DNA of 64,000 nt from the NCBI RefSeq assembly GCF_036002945.1, contig NZ_CP108529.1, positions 4,030,001 through 4,094,000 of the forward strand. The letters run 5' to 3'. The translations under genes and the position numbers were made by a program. This stretch comes from Streptomyces sp. NBC_01224 (GTDB taxonomy: Bacteria; Actinomycetota; Actinomycetes; Streptomycetales; Streptomycetaceae). Below the pieces are notes generated by a model that did not search any database, was not told the origin of the DNA, and saw only the letters and a list, made by a program, of their open reading frames with translations. This document shows, piece by piece, positions 26,500 through 35,056 of this stretch; within the stretch, counting starts at the first letter, position 1, and the number at the start of each line of letters is the position of its first letter.

Positions 26500-27957
26500 A
26501 TGGGAGCCCCCCAAACATCGACCCGCGCGAACGGTGTGATCGCCACGCTGGCATTCGCCGGCATCGTGGCCGCGATCATGCAGACCCTGGTCACACCGCT
26601 CATCGCCGAACTGCCGCAGATCCTGCACACCAGCTCCGCGAACACCGCCTGGGTGATCACGGTGACCCTGCTGGTGGGGGCGGTGTGCGTGCCCGTCACC
26701 GGACGCCTCGGCGACCTGCTGGGCAAGCGCCGGATGCTCCTCGCCTGTTCCGTGCCCCTTATCGCGGGGTCGGTGGTCTGCGCCCTCGCATCGTCCGTCG
26801 TACCCATGATCATCGGACGTGGCCTGCAGGGCATGGGCATGGGCATGGTGCCGCTCGGCATCGCCCTGCTCCGCGACGTGGTCCCCGCCGAGAAGCTCAG
26901 CTCCTCCATCGCCCTGGTCAGCGCGTCCATGGGTATCGGCGGCGGCCTCGGCCTGCCGATCGCCTCGGCCGTCGCGCAGTACGCGAACTGGCGCGCGCTG
27001 TTCTGGGGCTCCGCCGTCCTGGCCGTGGCCATCGCCACCCTGATCTGGTTCCTCATCCCGGACGTCCCGGCCAGCGCCAAGGGACAGCGTTTCGACGCGC
27101 CCGGCGCGCTCGGCCTCGGCGTCGGCCTGGTCTGCCTGCTGCTCGCCGTCTCCAAGGGCGCCGAGTGGGGATGGACCTCCGTGACGACGCTCGGCCTGTT
27201 CATCGCCGCCGTCGTCGTGCTGCTGGCCTGGGGCGCGTGGGAACTGCGGACCCGTGACCCGCTGGTCGACCTGCGCACCACGGCCCGCCCCCGCGTGCTG
27301 ATCACCAACGTCGCCTCGATCTTCGTCGGCTTCGGCATGTACGCCAGCATGCTGATCGTGCCTCAGCTGCTCCAGTTCCCCGAGGCCACCGGTTACGGTC
27401 TCGGCCAGTCGATGCTGGCGGCGGGCCTCTGGATGGCCCCCGGCGGCGTCATGATGATGATCGTCTCTCCGTTCGGCGGAAAGCTCACCGACGCCCGCGG
27501 CCCGAAGTTCACCCTGATCTGCGGCGTCCTGGTCCTGGCAGCCGGGTACGGCCTCTCTCTCGTCCTCATGGGCTCCGCCTGGGGGCTGATGCTGTCCCTC
27601 ATGGTCATCAACAGCGGTGTGGGTCTCGCCTACGGCTCCATGCCGGCCCTGATCATGGGCTCCGTGCCGCTCTCCGAGACCGCTGCGGCCAACGGCTTCA
27701 ACACGCTGATGCGTTCCCTCGGCACCTCGATCGGTGCGGCCGTGATCGGCGTGGTCCTGTCCCAGATGACCACCACGGCGGGCGGCCACACCTTCAGCTC
27801 GGAGAGCGGCTTCCGCACCGGCCTGATCATCGGCTGCGGCGTCGCCCTGGTCGCCGCGGCGATCGCCCTCGTCATCCCGGCGGTGCGCCGCAGTGCGTCC
27901 GACACCGCGAAGGACGATGCGGCCCCCGCCCCCGAACAGGCCGCTGTCGAAGCCTGA
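26500..27957 (+). CDS. MFS exporter, DHA2 (EmrB/QacA) family
   Basis: 485 aa with about 14 transmembrane helices. Motif A-like GRLGDLLGKRRMLL follows helix 2, RGLQGMGMGMVPLGIALLRD matches the family's helix-4/5 motif, and the tail is Ala/Glu-rich and cytoplasmic. These proton antiporters export drugs, dyes or antibiotics; the substrate is unknown. The ATG at 26500 follows GAGGAG. Divergent from the MarR repressor with a shared palindromic operator. Followed by a 16-bp-stem terminator. Confidence 0.95.
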   Translation: MGAPQTSTRANGVIATLAFAGIVAAIMQTLVTPLIAELPQILHTSSANTAWVITVTLLVGAVCVPVTGRLGDLLGKRRMLLACSVPLIAGSVVCALASSVVPMIIGRGLQGMGMGMVPLGIALLRDVVPAEKLSSSIALVSASMGIGGGLGLPIASAVAQYANWRALFWGSAVLAVAIATLIWFLIPDVPASAKGQRFDAPGALGLGVGLVCLLLAVSKGAEWGWTSVTTLGLFIAAVVVLLAWGAWELRTRDPLVDLRTTARPRVLITNVASIFVGFGMYASMLIVPQLLQFPEATGYGLGQSMLAAGLWMAPGGVMMMIVSPFGGKLTDARGPKFTLICGVLVLAAGYGLSLVLMGSAWGLMLSLMVINSGVGLAYGSMPALIMGSVPLSETAAANGFNTLMRSLGTSIGAAVIGVVLSQMTTTAGGHTFSSESGFRTGLIIGCGVALVAAAIALVIPAVRRSASDTAKDDAAPAPEQAAVEA

Positions 27958-28018
27958 CCGGACCGACACCCGTTGCGGCACCCCACCCGGGCCACGAGCC
28001 CGGCCGGGAAGCAAAGGT

Positions 28019-28059
28019 CCGCTGCCCGGCGTCGCCCCTCCGCCGACGCCGGGCAGCGG
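28019..28059. terminator. Terminator after the DHA2 exporter
   Basis: CCGCTGCCCGGCGTCG and its exact complement CGACGCCGGGCAGCGG, 16-bp stem, 9-nt loop, 61 bp after the exporter stop and facing the convergent winged-helix gene. Confidence 0.85.
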
Positions 28060-28137
28060 GCCGAGCGGCTCCATGCCGTCGTCACTCCAGCCACCGCACT
28101 CTCATCCGCGAGCCATGGCAAGACCGCCGATCGCCCT

Positions 28138-29196
28138 TCAAGCGGTCTCGGTCGACTTCGCCGCGAGGGAGGCAACCCGTTCGCGCCAGGGAATGCGGGG
28201 AGGCTGCTGCGCGTACGCGGCTGCTCGGGCGGACCGGAGGGCCCATGCCTCCTCCTGGCGGCACGGAGCGCAGTGCGTTTCGTCGCCCACCGCCCGGAAG
28301 ACGTGATCCTCGCCGGGACCGGCGCAGGGGACGAGCTCCCTGACGCGGGGTGGTGTCGCGGGGCGGGCAGTGGTGGGTGCCGGGGGTTCCGGCAGTTTCT
28401 GTACGAGGCGGTGGCGCAGGAATCCGACCGCTGATCGCACGCCGTCCGGGGGCAGTTCGCTGGTCAGGGCCCGGCGTAAGTCGTTGGTCGTGATGCCGCG
28501 CCGAATCCACTCCGCGGCGAGCTCGGCGAGCCCCCGGGCCTCGCGGACTCCCAGGTGCAGCTGGGGTGTTGCGTGGCGAAGTGACAGCAGGAGCCGTTCC
28601 GTCACGTTCAGTTCGGGGTCAGGGGTGCTGTCGGGACCGGGCTCGGCCTCGGGCTCGGCTTCGGAGGGTGGGTGGGGATAGTTCTTCTCACGTTCTTCTT
28701 CTACCGGTAGTGAGTCACCGGCTGCCCGAACCCCCGGCTGACCGACCGCCCGTTCCCGCGTACTCGGCTGGGGCGCAGGCGTCACCACCAGCCCGTCCTG
28801 GACCCGTCGGGCCTGATCCGCCGTGAGGGGGACGTTCGAGCAGAGCTGGTCGGTGGCCCAGTGACCCCGGCCCACCTGCCGCCGCCGCTCATGTACGAAA
28901 CCGTTCTCCACCAGCTGTTTCTTGGCCTTCTGGTACGCCCGCCCAGTGATCCCGAGATTCCTCGCATGCTCACTGAGCGCCTGCCCGGCCTGGTCTTCGG
29001 GAAGCCCCTGCACGTGCAGGAGGAGAACCTTCGCGTCACTACCCAGACGCGGATGGCGCACGACGTCGTGCGAAGCCTTCGTGTAGCGCCGAGACGGCGC
29101 GATAGCATGCCGAAGCATCCCGGTGGACTCTCGATTCCACTCGTGGTGAAGGCCCTCGGCGAGGTGTTGGTAGCACCCCCGGGGGCCGCCCTGCAT
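28138..29196 (-). CDS. Winged-helix DNA-binding protein with acidic linker
   Basis: 352 aa; the start is uncertain because several in-frame starts precede the domain. The N-terminal wHTH is clear (GSDAKVLLLHVQGLPEDQAG, GITGRAYQKAKKQLVENGFV, wing HERRRQVGRGHWATDQL). A Pro/Glu-rich linker (SEAEPEAEPGPDSTPDPEL) leads to a helical C-terminal domain (ARGLAELAAEWIRRGITTND, LRRALTSELPPDGVRSAVGF) and a Cys-containing tail (HCAPC). Layout and the GVRSAVGFLRHRL part match the protein at 2174-3121 (PFGFVRRRL). Such proteins are frequent in Streptomyces accessory DNA. Function unknown. Confidence 0.75.
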   Translation of the reverse strand: MQGGPRGCYQHLAEGLHHEWNRESTGMLRHAIAPSRRYTKASHDVVRHPRLGSDAKVLLLHVQGLPEDQAGQALSEHARNLGITGRAYQKAKKQLVENGFVHERRRQVGRGHWATDQLCSNVPLTADQARRVQDGLVVTPAPQPSTRERAVGQPGVRAAGDSLPVEEEREKNYPHPPSEAEPEAEPGPDSTPDPELNVTERLLLSLRHATPQLHLGVREARGLAELAAEWIRRGITTNDLRRALTSELPPDGVRSAVGFLRHRLVQKLPEPPAPTTARPATPPRVRELVPCAGPGEDHVFRAVGDETHCAPCRQEEAWALRSARAAAYAQQPPRIPWRERVASLAAKSTETA

Positions 29197-29285
29197 GCAG
29201 GTGCAACACAGAGCGTTATGACGCGATCACCGTACCGCAGGCTGCGGGAGCCTTGCCCCCTTTCGCGCACATCCCTCGCACAACA

Positions 29286-29295
29286 GATGTACATC
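29286..29295. promoter_or_regulatory. Palindrome upstream of the toxin-antitoxin operon
   Basis: GATGTACATC is a perfect 10-bp palindrome 16 bp before the antitoxin start, followed by two similar half-sites (GATACAT and CTACAT). Phd/YefM antitoxins bind such TGTACA-cored sites to repress their own operon, so this is a likely operator. Confidence 0.6.
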
Positions 29296-29310
29296 CGATA
29301 CATTTGCTAC

Positions 29311-29589
29311 ATGAGCGAGCCTGTCACTGAGTCCATGGCAGAGGTACGCCGTCACCTCGCCGATGTCATCGACCGCGCGCGACGGGACGAGACCCCGACG
29401 GTCATCACCCGCCGCGGCAAGAGCGAAGCCGTACTGATCGATATCGACGAATACCGACGCCTGAAGCAGGTCGCCGAGCAGTACGAGGAAGAGTGGCTCA
29501 ACCGACTGGCCGACGAGGCGGAGTCCGAGGGCCTCAACGGTTCGGTCTCCGTGGAAGAGATGGCCGCTCTCCTCCGATCTGCGCCCTGA
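29311..29589 (+). CDS. Phd/YefM-family antitoxin
   Basis: 92 aa from an ATG at 29311. The Phd/YefM fold is clear: ESMAEVRRHLADVIDRARRD, TPTVITRRGKSEAVLIDIDE, YRRLKQVAEQYEEEW, with an acidic, probably disordered C-terminal toxin-binding tail. It is 4 bp upstream of a RelE-type toxin gene and should both neutralise the toxin and repress the operon. A TGTACA palindrome precedes it. Confidence 0.92.
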   Translation: MSEPVTESMAEVRRHLADVIDRARRDETPTVITRRGKSEAVLIDIDEYRRLKQVAEQYEEEWLNRLADEAESEGLNGSVSVEEMAALLRSAP

Positions 29590-29593
29590 CCTC

Positions 29594-29872
29594 ATGGGAT
29601 ACGTCACGCGGTTCACTTCGCGCGCACAACGAGACTTGCTGAAGATTCCTCGTCAGGAGGCGCTCCGCATTCTCTTCCGCCTCACCGAGCTCCAGAAGGC
29701 GCTGGATACGGGAGATACCGCAGCCTTTGACATCAAAGCTCTCCAGGGGCACTCGGACAGGTGGCGGCTGAGAATCGGCGACTACCGCGCCGTGTACACC
29801 GTCGAAGACGGTCAGCTCATCCTGTGGGTGCTGGCCGTCGCGCACCGCGGCGAGGTCTACCGCGGCCTGTAA
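29594..29872 (+). CDS. RelE/ParE-family toxin
   Basis: 92 aa RelE-fold protein: YVTRFTSRAQRDLLKIPRQE, IKALQGHSDRWRLRIGDYRA and VLAVAHRGEVYRGL match the RelE/YoeB-like core with its basic strand (RWRLRIGDYRAVY) and C-terminal HRGEVY. Members cleave mRNA on the ribosome and stop growth when the antitoxin is degraded. The ATG at 29594 is 4 bp after the antitoxin stop. Confidence 0.92.
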   Translation: MGYVTRFTSRAQRDLLKIPRQEALRILFRLTELQKALDTGDTAAFDIKALQGHSDRWRLRIGDYRAVYTVEDGQLILWVLAVAHRGEVYRGL

Positions 29873-29957
29873 CTCACGCTCCGGGTCCCTGGATCACGTC
29901 CTCACCCCTCCCTGGCCGTCACCTCCAGGACCAGTCATCGCGGAGGCGGACTGCGCG

Positions 29958-30578
29958 TTGGGTGCACAAGGTGCACTGACGGCCGCAGGTGAGGGGGTGA
30001 CGTTCGGCTATCTGGCGTCCTGGTTCGAGCCGTTCGCCGAGGAAGAGATCACCGCATCCGCCAGACACGAGTACGAGACTCACGTCGTGCCCGGGATGTT
30101 GCAGACGGAGGGCTACGCCCGCACCGTATTGGGCAGCGGCTACCCACCCGTCGACGACGATAAGGTCGAGGGCCGAGTCGCGGCCCGTTTGGCACGCCAG
30201 AGGCTCCTGTCCCGAAAGCCCGTGCCGGACATCGGCTTTGTCCTGGAACTCGCCGCTCTTACCCGCCCCATCGGGGGTCGTCGGGTGCACAAGGAGCAGC
30301 TGGACCACATCCTGGAGGTCGGGGCGCTTCGACATGTGCAGATGCAGGTGATGTCACCACGTCGGCAGACTCATGCCGGTCTCAGTGGCCCGTTCGTTCT
30401 GCTGGAGACCAAGAAACGGCGTCAGCTCGCCTACGTCGAAGTGCAGGACCACAACTTCCTCATCAGCGAACAACCGGCGTTGGGGAACCTGTTCGGGAAA
30501 TATGGCATTCTGCGGGCGCAGGCCCTCAGCCCCGAAGAGTCCAGAGACGTGATCGAGCAGGTGGCGAAAGAGCTATGA
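29958..30578 (+). CDS. DUF5753 protein lacking its N-terminal HTH
   Basis: 206 aa consisting almost entirely of a DUF5753 domain (WFEPFAEEEITASARHEYET, VVPGMLQTEGYARTVL, then GRVAARLARQRLL and QLAYVEVQDHNFLIS). Typical proteins of this Streptomyces family have about 280 aa with an XRE HTH in the first 70 residues; that part is absent here, and the upstream 85 bp has no trace of it. The start is uncertain (GTG or TTG codons near 29958). Its stop overlaps the DUF397 start (ATGA), the normal pair arrangement. It is either a decapitated regulator or a ligand-binding partner without DNA binding. Confidence 0.75.
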   Translation: MGAQGALTAAGEGVTFGYLASWFEPFAEEEITASARHEYETHVVPGMLQTEGYARTVLGSGYPPVDDDKVEGRVAARLARQRLLSRKPVPDIGFVLELAALTRPIGGRRVHKEQLDHILEVGALRHVQMQVMSPRRQTHAGLSGPFVLLETKKRRQLAYVEVQDHNFLISEQPALGNLFGKYGILRAQALSPEESRDVIEQVAKEL

Positions 30579-30754
30579 ACACCGGCCTCAATTGGTTCAA
30601 GAGCAGCTACAGCGGCGAAAACAGCGGCAACTGCGTTGAGGTCGCCACGTGCCCCGAGACCGTGCACGTCCGTGACTCCAAGGACCTGACCGTCCCCGCT
30701 CTCGCCCTCTCCCCCGCCGCCTGGGCGGACTTCCTCCCCTACGCCGCGCAGTAG
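30575..30754 (+). CDS. DUF397 domain protein
   Basis: 59 aa: NWFKSSYSGENSGNCVEVAT, HVRDSKDLTVPALALSPAAW, and ADFLPYA at the end. It is translationally coupled (ATGA) to the HTH-less DUF5753 gene. DUF397 proteins act with XRE/DUF5753 regulators in antibiotic and development control circuits. Close to the orphan copy at 1843 in sequence. Confidence 0.9.
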   Translation: MNTGLNWFKSSYSGENSGNCVEVATCPETVHVRDSKDLTVPALALSPAAWADFLPYAAQ

Positions 30755-30799
30755 GGCCGCGTCACCCGCTGTCGGCCCCGCTCCGTAGGGTGGCTGAGT

Positions 30800-30988
30800 G
30801 TGCGGTCGTTGTTGCGGCGGATGTTCTGGGCGCGGCTGGTGCTGGTGCAGGCGGTGCTGGGGACGTTGTGTGCGGTGGCCATCGCGGCGGCGCCGTGGAC
30901 GGACCGGGGTGTTCCGCAGGTGCTGTTCTGGGTGGGGCTCGTACCGACGCTGCTGACGATCTGGTTCGACCGGCCGCGCACGGGATAG
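30800..30988 (+). CDS. Small membrane protein
   Basis: 62 aa from a GTG at 30800: MRSLLRRMFWARLVLVQAVL, then two hydrophobic stretches separated by APWTDRGVPQ and a basic end FDRPRTG. Codon use is normal for a gene and there are two clear transmembrane helices, but there is no known family and only a poor ribosome site. It is 45 bp after DUF397. Confidence 0.45.
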   Translation: MRSLLRRMFWARLVLVQAVLGTLCAVAIAAAPWTDRGVPQVLFWVGLVPTLLTIWFDRPRTG

Positions 30989-31038
30989 GCGTACGGGAAG
31001 TCCAGCAGTGCGTGGTCGCCGATCAGGAGATGCCGCGG

Positions 31039-31716
31039 TCAGGAGACGAGGATGCCGATGCCGTCTCCGAGCAGTTTCGCCCCGAGTACGAAGAACAGGA
31101 CTGCCATCACAGCGACGTTGTGCCGGGCGGTCCAGTCCTTCCAGCCGCTGAGCACGGCCGTCGCCCGCTCCCCCGTGAACAGCAGTACTGCGAGCGGGGT
31201 CAGCAGTCCGAGGGTACCGATGACCACGAAGACGGCCAGTGAGGCGATCTGCTCCCCCGGAGGGAGGCCGGCCGAGCTGATGGAGGCAGCCGCCGCAATG
31301 GTCAGCGAGGCGTTTTTGACATTGGCCGCCGACAGGGCCAGCCCGAGGCCGAGGATCTTGACCGGCGTGAAGCGGTCGATCGCGGCCATCCATTTCGGAA
31401 GCTGCGCCTCCGAGGTGGGGGCGGGACGCCGGCGCCACTGCCGGGCACCGAACAGCACAAGGAGCAGTCCCAGCCCGAGCTCGAGGCCGCCCACCCAGAT
31501 GGCCGGATGATGCTGGGCGGACGCGCCGCCGGGGCCGCCGATCACCAGCATCACCGCGCCCAGCACCGAAAGTCCCACGACCCAGCCGACGGTGAACAGC
31601 AGCCCGTTGAGCCGCCCTCGGGGCGTGACCAGTACAAGGATGATCGCGATGATCGGGAGCGGGCTGATCGCGACGCCGGCCGCCAGGCCCAGGACATCGC
31701 CGAGAACTTTACCCAT
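31039..31716 (-). CDS. GAP-family (Sap-like) membrane protein
   Basis: 225 aa from an ATG at 31716 behind CCGGAGGG. It has six transmembrane helices, with LAAGVAISPLPIIAIILVLV in the first and LGLGLALSAANVKNASLTIA in the middle; this pattern marks the GAP/Sap family (LysE-like fold), named for a mycobacterial glycolipid-addressing protein. A transport role for a lipid or small molecule is possible; none is known here. Monocistronic. Confidence 0.85.
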   Translation of the reverse strand: MGKVLGDVLGLAAGVAISPLPIIAIILVLVTPRGRLNGLLFTVGWVVGLSVLGAVMLVIGGPGGASAQHHPAIWVGGLELGLGLLLVLFGARQWRRRPAPTSEAQLPKWMAAIDRFTPVKILGLGLALSAANVKNASLTIAAAASISSAGLPPGEQIASLAVFVVIGTLGLLTPLAVLLFTGERATAVLSGWKDWTARHNVAVMAVLFFVLGAKLLGDGIGILVS

Positions 31717-32125
31717 GGTGCCCTCCGGGCGGCGATCAGGGACGAACCGGCCGACCGCGCCCGGACCGGTCGCCCTCTCCAGCCCCCGCGAGCCTCTCCT
31801 TGGTTCGCCGAGCACGTGGAGAACCTCTCAACAGTCATCATCGACCGCATCAGCTGGCCGCGCGACACAGGCGGCCGGGCCGCGCGACACCGACGACGAG
31901 GAGCGAGCCACGACCACGTCCGAGCGGCCCTGCGGACAGTTCTTCGCGCCGCCCTGCCGACCGGAGACGGGCCGCCCTCGACGCGCGGCAGCCGCCCACC
32001 CGTGCCTACGCTGACCAGGACCAGGGCCTGGGCCCGCAACCGTCCCGCCTGTCGGCAGGCAGCGATGTGGCGTCGTACGGGTCGGCCCGGAGTACGAGGC
32101 GCCGCTCTCACGAGCGGAGCTGCCG
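31717..32125. other. Divergent intergenic region without a gene
   Basis: 409 bp between the GAP-family gene and the catalase-like gene. Frames open on both strands lack starts and domain content. The region must hold both promoters; a short hairpin-forming CCTGTCGGCAGG lies near 32048. Nothing more specific is seen. Confidence 0.4.
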
Positions 32126-33265
32126 ATGAGAAACGGCCGATTCATGCCATCACGGTTCATCCCTTACACGCAGGACGTCGAAACCGCTGAGCCCGACTTC
32201 GACGACAAGCTGCGGACAGTGATCGGGAAGACCGAGCGGTACATCACCGAATCGGTCACGACCGAAGGCACCGGCGCCGCGGTGCGTGACGCGCACGCCA
32301 AGGGTTACGGGCTCGTCAGAGGAGAAATCGAAATCCTCGACCGGCTCCCCGCCGAGTACGCCCAGGGCATCTACGCGACGCCAGGACGCCACGATGCCCT
32401 CGTGCGGTTCTCCAACGGCTCCCCGCATGCCGGAGCCGACGCACGGCTCGGCCGTGCTACCGGGCTGGCTCTCAAGATCTTCGACATCGACGGTCCGACC
32501 CTCCTGGACGACGAGCCCGACACCCGCACCTTCGACTACGCCCTCATCAACGCACCGGTCTTCTTCTGCAACACCGTTGAGCATTACCTGTTCATCCAGG
32601 AACTCTTCCTCGAAGCACCCGCCTATTTCGCCCAGGGTGCGCCCGGTCGGCATCGCTTCTACCGCGACTTCGTGACGGGAAAGGGCACCCTGGAGCAGGA
32701 CGAATGGGCGTGGGACGAGTTCCTGGCGTTCCTCAGGGTGTCGCAGCCGCCCTCGGTGAACGTTCTGCTGTCGACCTACTGGACGATGGGCGCGGTCCGG
32801 CACGGCGACCACGTCGCCAAGGTGCGCATCGCCCCCGACCCCGCCTTCGCCGAAGCGGTGGTCCGGCGCACCATCGACCTGACCTCGGCGGCAGAGGTGT
32901 TCCGGCCCGCTCTGGTCACCGAGCTGCAGGAACGGCCCTACGCGTTCGACATCCAGGTCCAGCTGTGCACCGGCCTGGACCGGATGCCGGTCGAGGACGT
33001 CACCGTCGAGTGGCCCGAGCAGCTTTCCCCGTTCGTCACGGTGGCCAGGCTGCGCCTCCCGCAGCAGGACATCTCCGACGAGGAGAACCTCAAAAGAATG
33101 GACGCGCTCTCCTTCACGCCGTGGCGGGTGACCGCCGCGCACGCGCCCCTCGGCAGCATCATGCGCGCACGCAAGGAGGTCTACCGCCGCTCCTCCATCG
33201 TGCGCCACCAGCTCAATCGCCAAGAGCGCACGGAGCCCCGCAGCGCCGACGAGGTGCTGCCGTAG
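32126..33265 (+). CDS. Catalase-like heme protein
   Basis: 379 aa, shorter than true catalases. The catalytic His motif is present as AVRDAHAKGYGLVRGE, followed by the catalase strand RFSNGSPHAGADAR and the active-site-type Asn segment YALINAPVFFCN. A C-terminal RKEVY fits the RxxxY of the proximal heme Tyr. This is the minimal catalase-related peroxidase class (catalase core without NADPH or flavodoxin domains). Start ATG 32126 has GGAG 6 bp upstream. The role is probably peroxide-driven oxidation of an organic substrate; this is inferred from the family. Confidence 0.8.
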   Translation: MRNGRFMPSRFIPYTQDVETAEPDFDDKLRTVIGKTERYITESVTTEGTGAAVRDAHAKGYGLVRGEIEILDRLPAEYAQGIYATPGRHDALVRFSNGSPHAGADARLGRATGLALKIFDIDGPTLLDDEPDTRTFDYALINAPVFFCNTVEHYLFIQELFLEAPAYFAQGAPGRHRFYRDFVTGKGTLEQDEWAWDEFLAFLRVSQPPSVNVLLSTYWTMGAVRHGDHVAKVRIAPDPAFAEAVVRRTIDLTSAAEVFRPALVTELQERPYAFDIQVQLCTGLDRMPVEDVTVEWPEQLSPFVTVARLRLPQQDISDEENLKRMDALSFTPWRVTAAHAPLGSIMRARKEVYRRSSIVRHQLNRQERTEPRSADEVLP

Positions 33266-33348
33266 AAGGAGGTCGCCCCTGGCTGCTCCCTCTCGACGAG
33301 GCGAGCTGATCACCGAACAGCTGATGAACCCGGACGGCTCCGTAGTGC

Positions 33349-34212
33349 TCAACGGGCCAGGCGGCCCAGCAGAGAACCGGCGGCGACGATGCCGGCCAGC
33401 GCCGCGAACGCGAGGACGGCAAGGTCGAGGCCCAGGTGGGCCTGGGTGCCGATGAGCAGTCCGCGCAGGGCGTCGACCTGGTAGCTCAGCGGGTTCACCC
33501 TGCTGACGGCCTGGAGCCAGCCGGGCATCAGGGCGACCGGGTAGAGCGCGTTGGAGGCGAAGAAGAGCGGCATCGTGATGGCCTGGCCGATGCCCATCAG
33601 CCGGTCGCGGGTCAGGACGATCCCGGCGATCGACATCGACAGGCAGGAGAAGAACGCCGAGGCGAGGAGGACCACCACGACCACGCCGAGCAGCCGCAAC
33701 GGGTTCCAGGTCATGCCGACACCGATCAGCGCGGCGATCACGATGACGACCGCCGCCTGGATCACGGCCTTCACCCCGGCGGCGAAGGCCTTGCCGGTCA
33801 CCAGGGCCGTCCGGGGTGTCGGCGTGACCATGAGTTTGGTGAGGACGCCCGAGTCCCGCTCCCAGATGATCATGATTCCGTAGAAGATCGCGATGAACAT
33901 GGCGGACTGGGCGATGATGCCCGGCGCCAGGAAGTCGAGATAGGGGACGCCGCCGGTCGGGATGGCGTGGATACGGGAGAACGTCACGCCGAAGATCAGC
34001 AGCCAGAGCGCGGGCTGGACGGCGCGGGTGTAGATCTCGGTGCGGTCGTGGCGCAGTTTCTGCAGTTCGACGACGCACATCGCGGTGACGCGAGCGGGTA
34101 CGACGCGCCAGCCGGTGCGGGGCGGCGGCGGGGTCAGCAGCAACGCGAACCGCTGATCCGGCGGGACGGACTCAGCCGAGGCGGGATGCGGTGCGACGGG
34201 TACGGCGGACAT
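33349..34212 (-). CDS. ABC-2 type transporter permease (DrrB-like)
   Basis: 287 aa ABC2_membrane protein. Six transmembrane helices start with LQPALWLLIFGVTFSRIHAI (written from the region after HDRTEIYTRAV) and include the LTRDRLMGIGQAITMPLFFA segment typical of DrrB/NodJ-type permeases. It should form a homodimer with the ATPase encoded just upstream, whose 3' end overlaps it by 41 bp. It likely exports a hydrophobic drug or natural product. Confidence 0.92.
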   Translation of the reverse strand: MSAVPVAPHPASAESVPPDQRFALLLTPPPPRTGWRVVPARVTAMCVVELQKLRHDRTEIYTRAVQPALWLLIFGVTFSRIHAIPTGGVPYLDFLAPGIIAQSAMFIAIFYGIMIIWERDSGVLTKLMVTPTPRTALVTGKAFAAGVKAVIQAAVVIVIAALIGVGMTWNPLRLLGVVVVVLLASAFFSCLSMSIAGIVLTRDRLMGIGQAITMPLFFASNALYPVALMPGWLQAVSRVNPLSYQVDALRGLLIGTQAHLGLDLAVLAFAALAGIVAAGSLLGRLAR

Positions 34213-35056
34213 CTCGGAACGCTCCTTTCCCTTCGTCGGAACCGGAACCGGAGCCGGAGCCGGAGCCGGGGTCGTTCAGTCCGCTTCCGGAGTGGTGGCG
34301 GAAGACGTCCTCCAGGGACGGTGATGGAAGGCCCGTCTCCCCTGATTCCCGGCGGTGGGCGACGAGCTCGCTCTTGAGCTGGGCGGGGGTGCCGAGCGCG
34401 CGGAGTCTGCCGAGATGCATCAGCGCGAGCCGGTCGCAGCGCTGGTCGGCCTCGTCCATGGAGTGGGTGGTGACCAGCACGGTCATGCCGGTGCCCACCC
34501 GTATCTCGGTGATGCGGTCCCAGACGCTGTCCCGTGCGATCGGGTCCAGGCCGATGGTCGGCTCGTCCAGGATCATCAGCCGAGGCGCGCTGACCAGGGC
34601 CTGCGCGAGTTCGAGGCGGCGGACCATGCCGCCGGAGTACGTGGCGGCGAGCCGGTGCGCGACATCGCCGAGGCCGACCGCGTCCAGCGCCTGGGAGACC
34701 CGCGCGGCGCGCTGACGGCGGGGCACGTCGTAGACGCGGGCGAAGAGCTGGACGTTCTCCCGGCCGGTGAGGCTCGCGTCGGCCGACAGCTGCTGCGGTA
34801 CGTAGCCGAGCAGGCGCCGTACGGCCATCTTCTGCCGGGCCGCGTCATGGCCGAACACCTCGATGACGCCGGGCGGTACGGGCAGGAGCGTGGTGATCGC
34901 GCGCATCGTCGTGGTCTTGCCCGCGCCGTTGGGCCCCAGGAGGCCGAACACCTCCCCCTGGCCGACCAGCAGGTCCAGGCCGTCGACGGCCTTCGCGTCG
35001 CCGAAGCTGTAGCTCAGACCGGTGCAGTTGAGGGCGGGGGCGGTTTCCATGGTCAC
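34172..35056 (-). CDS. ABC transporter ATP-binding protein (DrrA-like)
   Basis: 294 aa; GTG at 35056 overlapping the MarR stop, with an ATG 6 bp later as an alternative. Walker A GPNGAGKTTT, signature TYSGGMVRRLELAQAL, Walker B RLMILDEPTIGLDP and switch His in VLVTTHSMDEADQRC are complete. The C-terminus has a DrrA-like DUF4162-type tail ending in a Gly-Ser repeat (GSGSGSGS) encoded by a CGGAGC/CGGAAC array at 34237-34269. That array lies close to the permease start, so its length could vary by slippage without shifting frame. Confidence 0.95.
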   Translation of the reverse strand: MTMETAPALNCTGLSYSFGDAKAVDGLDLLVGQGEVFGLLGPNGAGKTTTMRAITTLLPVPPGVIEVFGHDAARQKMAVRRLLGYVPQQLSADASLTGRENVQLFARVYDVPRRQRAARVSQALDAVGLGDVAHRLAATYSGGMVRRLELAQALVSAPRLMILDEPTIGLDPIARDSVWDRITEIRVGTGMTVLVTTHSMDEADQRCDRLALMHLGRLRALGTPAQLKSELVAHRRESGETGLPSPSLEDVFRHHSGSGLNDPGSGSGSGSGSDEGKGAFRDVRRTRRTASRLG

